A stretch of 64,000 nucleotides of DNA from an uncultured Faecalibacterium sp. (GTDB lineage: Bacteria; Bacillota; Clostridia; Oscillospirales; Ruminococcaceae): contig CALESJ010000027.1 in assembly GCA_937907025.1 (NCBI GenBank), forward strand, positions 177,975-241,974. Reading direction: 5' to 3'. A program made the position numbers and the translations under genes. The notes under the pieces were generated by a model, which had not been told where the DNA came from, did no database searches, and saw nothing but the letters and a program-made list of their open reading frames with translations. Shown piece after piece: positions 59,453-64,000 of the stretch. Position 1 is the first letter of the stretch. Each line of letters starts with the position of its first letter.

Positions 59453-59582
59453 CCGTTCCGAACCTCGTCCACCGCATATTCTGCATAAAAATTCACCCTA
59501 TTTTCGTTGGCGCTCTGCTTTTGCGTCCATAGACGAAGGACGTTCCTGCTTTCTTTTTTCCCTCCGTATCGGTTCAAAATAG

Positions 59583-59626
59583 AAAAAGCCCGGAAACAGC
59601 GATGTTTGCTTCGCCGTTTCCGGGCC
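59583..59626 (-). terminator. Terminator after the TlpA-like gene
   Basis: Minus strand GCCCGGAAACGGCG pairs with CGCTGTTTCCGGGC around an AAGCAAACAT loop, then TTTTTC. Confidence 0.9.
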
Positions 59627-59640
59627 TTGTAAAGGTGAAT

Positions 59641-60306
59641 TTATTCGTTTTCGGTTCCGGCGGATGCCTCATCGGGTGACAGAATCATGTCAATGCCGGT
59701 CTGCAACGTTTCCAGATTGATGGCGCCCACCGCCCGGGCCACTGCCCCGCCATCGGCGTCTATAAAATAGGTAGAAGGCAGCGAATATACCGAGTAGGTC
59801 AGGGCGGCATCCTGTTCGGTGTCAAAATACACCGGGAAGGTATAGCCTTTTTCGGCGATAAAGTCTTGGGCCGTGGACAGGGTTTCCCGGGAGCCATCGG
59901 TCATGTTGACCATCAGGAACTGAATGTCCTCTCCCTGATCCTCATAGGCCTGCTGGAAATCATCCATTTCACTCTGGCAGGGGCCGCACCAGCTGGCCCA
60001 GAAGTTGACTACCACCGGTTTGCCTGTAAAGTCAGACAGCTTCACAGTGTTGCCGTCGGCATCGTACACCGTGAAATCCGGGGCCGCCTGCACCGTGGCG
60101 TCATTTTCTTCCTGCGGCGGCTGGGTGCCCTCCGGTGCCGGGGTGGCGGTAGGCGTCGTCCCGGCGGCAGGGACCGGCGTTTCCTGGCTGGCCAGCAGTG
60201 TATCCGGCGTGCGACCGGCGCTCAGGTCCTTATACAGCAGCGAGGCCCCCACCAGCAGCAGCGCGAAAGCCGCCACACCGACCAGCAAGGCAAGTTTTTT
60301 CTTCAT
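59641..60306 (-). CDS. Membrane-anchored TlpA-like thioredoxin
   Basis: 221 residues from the ATG at 60306 (GGGGGAG upstream). One signal anchor (residues 4-24), a Pro/Thr/Glu-rich linker (about 30-72), then a thioredoxin fold of the TlpA/ResA class with Cys107 and Cys110 in WASWCGPCQ. It would reduce or isomerise disulfides outside the membrane, receiving electrons from CcdA, whose gene is 18 bases upstream. Confidence 0.92.
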   Translation of the reverse strand: MKKKLALLVGVAAFALLLVGASLLYKDLSAGRTPDTLLASQETPVPAAGTTPTATPAPEGTQPPQEENDATVQAAPDFTVYDADGNTVKLSDFTGKPVVVNFWASWCGPCQSEMDDFQQAYEDQGEDIQFLMVNMTDGSRETLSTAQDFIAEKGYTFPVYFDTEQDAALTYSVYSLPSTYFIDADGGAVARAVGAINLETLQTGIDMILSPDEASAGTENE

Positions 60307-60323
60307 TTTCTCTCCCCCCACTT

Positions 60324-60986
60324 TCAGCTCAGGATCGTCAGCATACGGCCCAGCAGACCGGTGGCCATCAGCACACCCACCAGCACCAGGAAACCGCCGC
60401 TGATCCGGTTGATAACGGTATAATGGCGTTTGATCCAGTCAAAGGCAGATTTGAGCTGGTCAATCAGCAGAGCGCTGGCCACGAACGGTACGCCCAGGCC
60501 CAGAGAGTAAGTCAGCAGCATGCCCACGCCGATCCACACACTTCCCTGCTGGGAGGCCAGCAGCAGTGCCGACCCCAGGAACGCGCCCACACAGGGAGTC
60601 CATCCCAGGGAGAAGATCAGGCCGAACAGGGCCGAGGAGAAAAAGCCCGGTGTGCGCACAGCCGTACCGCCGGCCATGCCGCCCCGGAACAGCTGTACCC
60701 GCAGCACGCCCAGGAAGTTCAGGCCAAAGAGGATGACCACCACACCGGACACCAGATTGACCGCCGTCTGATGGGATTTGAGGAAACCGCCCACGGTCCC
60801 CGCCAGGGCTCCCATGGCCACAAAGACCAGAGTGAAGCCCAGAACAAATCCAAGGGCGCCGGTCAGGGTCTTGCGCATACTGCGCTGCCCGCCTGCAAAA
60901 TAGGATACATAAATTGGAAGCATGGGAAGCAGACAGGGCGAAACGAAGGTGATGACACCTTCCAGGAAGGAGATCAGATATTGCAT
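60324..60986 (-). CDS. ccdA: CcdA/DsbD-type thiol electron carrier
   Basis: 220 residues, six membrane segments. The two conserved Cys-Pro motifs are SPCLLPMLP (first helix) and GWTPCVGAFLG (fourth). CcdA passes electrons from cytoplasmic thioredoxin to an extracytoplasmic thioredoxin-like protein, here the TlpA-like partner downstream. The AAAGGA site precedes the ATG at 60986. Confidence 0.92.
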   Translation of the reverse strand: MQYLISFLEGVITFVSPCLLPMLPIYVSYFAGGQRSMRKTLTGALGFVLGFTLVFVAMGALAGTVGGFLKSHQTAVNLVSGVVVILFGLNFLGVLRVQLFRGGMAGGTAVRTPGFFSSALFGLIFSLGWTPCVGAFLGSALLLASQQGSVWIGVGMLLTYSLGLGVPFVASALLIDQLKSAFDWIKRHYTVINRISGGFLVLVGVLMATGLLGRMLTILS

Positions 60987-61019
60987 CGGAGAAGGTCCTT
61001 TCTGTGATGAAAACGGGAT

Positions 61020-61048
61020 TTGACGGAGCCGTGATTTTTGGCTATACT
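61020..61048 (+). promoter_or_regulatory. Sigma-A promoter of the Crp/Fnr gene
   Basis: TTGACG (61020-61025), 17-base spacer, TATACT (61043-61048). It is close to the start of the divergent ccdA, so both promoters share this 85-base region. Confidence 0.78.
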
Positions 61049-61071
61049 GGCAGATAAAGGAGGTGACGGCA

Positions 61072-61731
61072 TTGCCGTTTGAAACCTTGTTCCCGGTATG
61101 GGACCAACTGACACCGGCCCAGCAGCAAACGCTGCGGAATGCCGCTGTGCTGCATAAGGCGGCACAAGGCACCATCGTGCACGACGGTTCGGCGGACTGC
61201 CTGGGTTTTCTGCTGGTGCGCAGCGGACAGCTGCGTGCCTATTTTCTTTCGGACGAAGGGCGGGAAATCACCCTTTACCGCCTGTTTGAGCGGGATGCCT
61301 GCCTGCTGGCGGCTTCCTGCATGATGCCCAGCATTCAGTTTGATGTGACCATCGAAGCGGAGAAAGACAGTGAAATGTACATTGTCCCCCCGGACGTGTA
61401 CAAATCCCTGATGAAAGAATCGGCCGCTGTGGCCAACTACACCAACGAGATCATGAGCACCCGGCTTTCGGACGTGATGTGGCTGATGGAGCAGGTCATG
61501 TTCCGCAGCTTTGACCGCCGCCTGGCCGGATTTCTGGTGGAGGAAAGCGAGCTGGACGGCACCACAGTGCTGAAAATCACCCACGAAAAAATCGCCAACC
61601 ATCTGGGCACGGCCCGGGAGGTCGTGACCCGGATGCTGCGCTATTTCCAGAGCGAAGGCATGGTCAAACTGTCCCGCGGGACGGTGGAACTGACCGACAT
61701 CGACCGGCTGCGGGCTCTGCAGGAATCCTGA
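61072..61731 (+). CDS. Crp/Fnr-family transcription regulator
   Basis: 219 residues from a TTG at 61072, eight bases after AAAGGAGG; a GTG at 61063 overlaps that site. N-terminal cyclic-nucleotide-binding-like fold (about 20-120) and a winged helix with recognition helix LGTAREVVTRMLRYFQSEG. The four Fnr cluster cysteines are absent, but two Cys lie in ACLLAASCMMP, which might sense thiols. It is divergent from ccdA-tlpA and convergent with trxA, so may control them. Confidence 0.88.
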   Translation: MPFETLFPVWDQLTPAQQQTLRNAAVLHKAAQGTIVHDGSADCLGFLLVRSGQLRAYFLSDEGREITLYRLFERDACLLAASCMMPSIQFDVTIEAEKDSEMYIVPPDVYKSLMKESAAVANYTNEIMSTRLSDVMWLMEQVMFRSFDRRLAGFLVEESELDGTTVLKITHEKIANHLGTAREVVTRMLRYFQSEGMVKLSRGTVELTDIDRLRALQES

Positions 61732-61745
61732 CAGCCGCCAAAAGC

Positions 61746-61781
61746 AAAAAGCACGTCCCGCCGAAGCGGAACGTGCTTTTG
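61746..61781. terminator. Bidirectional terminator between crp-like gene and trxA
   Basis: AAAAGCACGTCCCGC pairs with GCGGAACGTGCTTTT around CGAA (one bulge). Serves two convergent genes. Confidence 0.88.
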
Positions 61782-61793
61782 CGGGCTCTGTGA

Positions 61794-62099
61794 TTACAGC
61801 AGGGCGAGGATGCGGGCCTTGGGCAGGGCACCGACAGAGCGGTTGACCTCCTGGCCGTTCTTGATGACAACGAGGGTGGGGATGCTCATAACCCCGAACT
61901 GAGCGGCCAGAGCAGGCTGCTCATCCACGTTGATCTTGCAGACCTTGATGTCGCTGCGCTCGGCGGCGATCTCGTCCAGGATGGGGCCGACCATGCGGCA
62001 CGGACCACACCAGCTGGCCCAGAAGTCCAGCAGAACGGGCTTGTCGCTGTGGAGCACTTCGTTTTCAAAGGTAGCGGACGTAATATGAATAACAGACAT
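61794..62099 (-). CDS. trxA: Thioredoxin
   Basis: 101 residues with the active site WASWCGPCR (Cys31, Cys34) and the cis-Pro in SIPTLVVI. A cytoplasmic thiol reductant, probable donor to CcdA. An AGGAGG-like site precedes the ATG. A promoter lies about 65 bases upstream. Confidence 0.97.
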   Translation of the reverse strand: MSVIHITSATFENEVLHSDKPVLLDFWASWCGPCRMVGPILDEIAAERSDIKVCKINVDEQPALAAQFGVMSIPTLVVIKNGQEVNRSVGALPKARILALL

Positions 62100-62153
62100 C
62101 GTTAAAATCCTCCTGTTTGTGTTTTATTGCTTTCGGGGTCTTCCCCTTTGAGT

Positions 62154-62181
62154 ATGATACTACTATACCCGCATTTTTGCA
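62154..62181 (-). promoter_or_regulatory. Promoter of trxA
   Basis: TTGCAA (62181-62176), 16-base spacer, TATCAT (62159-62154), minus strand. It lies in the 318-base region 62100-62417 that otherwise holds only the guaB promoter and leader. Confidence 0.55.
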
Positions 62182-62294
62182 ATTCTTCCGTAACTATGTC
62201 ACCAAAGGGAAAAGTCATACCTTGCCTGTTGTTCCCCCGGCAAATTTCACAACTTTTTATCCATGGCACCCAAAAAGATTTTTGCCGTAAAATT

Positions 62295-62323
62295 TTGTAT
62301 TTTGTCCACAGATGTGGTACAAT
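62295..62323 (+). promoter_or_regulatory. Promoter of guaB
   Basis: TTGTAT (62295-62300), 17-base spacer, TACAAT (62318-62323). The leader of about 90 bases contains a CCGTGC/GCACGG hairpin but no known purine riboswitch. Confidence 0.6.
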
Positions 62324-62417
62324 CGAGAATAAGCATAAACCCGCTGGTTTCCGTGCCTTTGCGCACGGGTGCCGGACAGAAAGTATATTGGTTTTGTGAA
62401 CTGTAAGGAGAGTGTTT

Positions 62418-63920
62418 ATGGCATACTATTTTTCTGAACCTTCCCGCACGTTTGGTGAATATCTGCTGGTGCCGGGGTATTCCTCTTCTGAATGTGTCCC
62501 CAATGCGGTGAGCCTGCGTACCCCGCTGGTCAAGTACCGCAAGGGCCAGGAAGAATGCCCGCTGGAAATGAACATCCCGATGGTATCCGCCATCATGCAG
62601 TCGGTCTCCGGCGAAAAGCTGGCCATCGCTCTGGCCAAGCAGGGCGGCGTTTCCTTCATCTACGGTTCTCAGACCATTGAGGAGGAAGCCGACATGGTCC
62701 GCCGTGTCAAGGCCTACAAGAAAGGCTTTGTGACCAGCGACTCCAACCTGCCTCCTGAGGCCACTCTGGCCGACGTGCTGGACCTGAAGACCCGCACCGG
62801 CCATTCCACCGTCGCCATCACCGAGGACGGCACCCCCCACGGCAAGCTGCTGGGCATCGTTGCCTCCCGTGACTATCGCCTGTCCCGCATGTCCACCGAC
62901 CTGAAGGTGACCGAGTTCATGACCCCGCTGGAAAAGCTGGTTACGGCTCCCGCCACCACCAGCCTGCATGACTGCAACGACATCATCTGGGACAACAAGA
63001 TCAACTCCCTGCCCCTGGTGGATGAAGAAGGCCATCTGCAGTATATGGTTTTCCGCAAGGACTATGACAGCCACAAGGAAAACGTGAACGAACTGCTGGA
63101 CAAGAACAAGAGCTACATCGTCGGCGCCGGTATCAACACCCGCGACTACGCCGAGCGTGTTCCCGCTCTGGTGGAGGCCGGTGTGGACGTGCTGTGCATC
63201 GACTCTTCCGAGGGCTTCAGCGAATGGCAGTCCCGCACCATCTCCTGGATCCGTGAGCATTACGGCGACACCGTCAAGGTCGGCGCCGGCAACGTGGTGG
63301 ACCGTGACGGCTTCCTGTTCCTGGCCAAGGCCGGCGCTGACTTCGTCAAGATCGGCATCGGCGGCGGGTCCATCTGCATCACCCGCGAAACCAAGGGCAT
63401 CGGCCGCGGCCAGGCCACCGCAGTCATCGAAGTGGCCAAGGCCCGTGACGAGTACTACGAACAGACCGGCATCTATGTGCCTATCTGCTCTGACGGCGGC
63501 ATCGTCCACGACTACCACATCACCCTGGCTCTGGCCATGGGCGCCGACTTCGTCATGCTGGGCCGCTACTTTGCCCGCTTTGACGAGAGCCCGACGAACC
63601 GCCTGCGCATCAACGGCAACTATGTCAAGGAATACTGGGGCGAAGGTTCCAACCGTGCCCGCAACTGGCAGCGCTACGATCTGGGCGGCGCCCAGAAGCT
63701 GAGCTTTGAGGAAGGCGTGGACAGCTACGTTCCGTACGCCGGTCCTCTGGCGGACGGCGTGCAGACCACTCTGTACAAGGTGCGCTCCACCATGTGCAAC
63801 TGCGGCGCCCGCAGCATTCCCGAACTGCAGGAAAAAGCCCGCCTGACCGTCGTGTCCTCCACCTCCATTGTGGAAGGCGGCAGCCATGACGTTATCCTGA
63901 AGAACAGCCCCAACAACTGA
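62418..63920 (+). CDS. guaB: IMP dehydrogenase
   Basis: 500 residues from the ATG at 62418, seven bases after AAGGAG. A TIM barrel carries the catalytic Cys320 (GIGGGSICITRE) and the flap Arg-Tyr pair in ARNWQRYDLGG; CBS domains lie at about 95-215. It oxidises IMP to XMP with NAD+, the committed step to GMP. The loop GIGGGSICITRETKGIGRGQ and the start AYYFSEPSRTFGEYLLVPG differ from usual bacterial GuaB and recall the Tritrichomonas foetus enzyme. Confidence 0.94.
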   Translation: MAYYFSEPSRTFGEYLLVPGYSSSECVPNAVSLRTPLVKYRKGQEECPLEMNIPMVSAIMQSVSGEKLAIALAKQGGVSFIYGSQTIEEEADMVRRVKAYKKGFVTSDSNLPPEATLADVLDLKTRTGHSTVAITEDGTPHGKLLGIVASRDYRLSRMSTDLKVTEFMTPLEKLVTAPATTSLHDCNDIIWDNKINSLPLVDEEGHLQYMVFRKDYDSHKENVNELLDKNKSYIVGAGINTRDYAERVPALVEAGVDVLCIDSSEGFSEWQSRTISWIREHYGDTVKVGAGNVVDRDGFLFLAKAGADFVKIGIGGGSICITRETKGIGRGQATAVIEVAKARDEYYEQTGIYVPICSDGGIVHDYHITLALAMGADFVMLGRYFARFDESPTNRLRINGNYVKEYWGEGSNRARNWQRYDLGGAQKLSFEEGVDSYVPYAGPLADGVQTTLYKVRSTMCNCGARSIPELQEKARLTVVSSTSIVEGGSHDVILKNSPNN

Positions 63921-63951
63921 TTCTTTTGATCCACTGATAAAAGTGAATCAA

Positions 63952-63977
63952 AACCACCCGTTGAACGGGTGGTTTGA
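63952..63977 (+). terminator. Terminator after guaB
   Basis: AACCACCCG and CGGGTGGTT form a 9-bp stem around TTGAA. The T tract is short (TTT), so it may be supported by the next hairpin. Confidence 0.7.
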
Positions 63978-63980
63978 ACA

Positions 63981-63997
63981 GGCCCTATAAGGGCCTA
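63981..63997. other. Second hairpin at the right edge
   Basis: AGGCCCT and AGGGCCT form a 7-bp stem around ATA, two bases before the window edge region; its role cannot be seen here. Confidence 0.45.
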
Positions 63998-64000
63998 TCT

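Overview
The window looks like a chromosomal segment of a high-GC Gram-positive anaerobe of the Ruminococcaceae/Oscillospiraceae. The best guess is the Faecalibacterium / Gemmiger / Subdoligranulum neighbourhood. The guess rests on the Firmicute gene set and synteny (yabP-yabQ-divIC-yabR, spoIVB-spo0A, cdaA-cdaR, HrcA/CIRCE control of clpB), on AGGAGG-type ribosome binding sites with sigma-A promoters, and on GC-rich codon use. I see no insertion sequence, prophage or CRISPR array; gene density is high. The genus call is inference; the Clostridia-level call is well supported.

Layout. Bases 1-29,000 are almost entirely minus strand. They hold: the division/sporulation cluster mazG-hup-rqcP-yabP-yabQ-divIC-yabR (0.1-3.3 kb); housekeeping genes including hemZ, a metallo-beta-lactamase-fold hydrolase and dtd (3.3-7.5 kb); a polytopic membrane protein, then rel ((p)ppGpp) and recJ; an xpaC-like gene and a COG2509 flavoprotein joined to cdaR-cdaA (c-di-AMP synthesis); an ispD-ispF fusion; spo0A and spoIVB; an EamA transporter; a GH13 glycosidase; a polysaccharide deacetylase; and trkH-trkA (potassium uptake). 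trkH is broken by a perfect 10-bp tandem duplication. A MATE transporter sits between two tRNA-Leu genes that both point at it (29.2-30.9 kb). Bases 31-38.5 kb carry malic enzyme-fumarase, a cation diffusion facilitator, purA, a second large membrane protein and a DUF896 protein.

From 38.6 kb the strands mix. There is a lipoprotein trigger-factor-like foldase, then an sdpR-sdpI-ABC transporter operon with a clear promoter and inverted-repeat operator, then clpB with a CIRCE element divergent from a methionine operon (metY-metA) that ends in a glycosyltransferase, then rpsO and pnp. A complete oppABCDF peptide transporter is followed by an NlpC/P60 peptidase without a signal peptide, which suggests uptake and cytoplasmic breakdown of murein peptides. 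A thiol-redox group (tlpA-like, ccdA, a divergent Crp/Fnr regulator, trxA) leads to guaB, whose sequence resembles the IMP dehydrogenase of the protist Tritrichomonas foetus.

Themes. Two nucleotide second-messenger systems (rel; cdaA/cdaR) lie near trkA, a member of a family of potassium regulators known to bind c-di-AMP. Sporulation genes (yabP, yabQ, spo0A, spoIVB) are intact, although close relatives are usually described as non-sporing. The most notable observations are the trkH duplication, the oppA leader with two terminator-like hairpins, the second degenerate CIRCE, the unusual Spo0A acidic pocket and the protist-like GuaB. I did not find a clearly novel multi-gene system.
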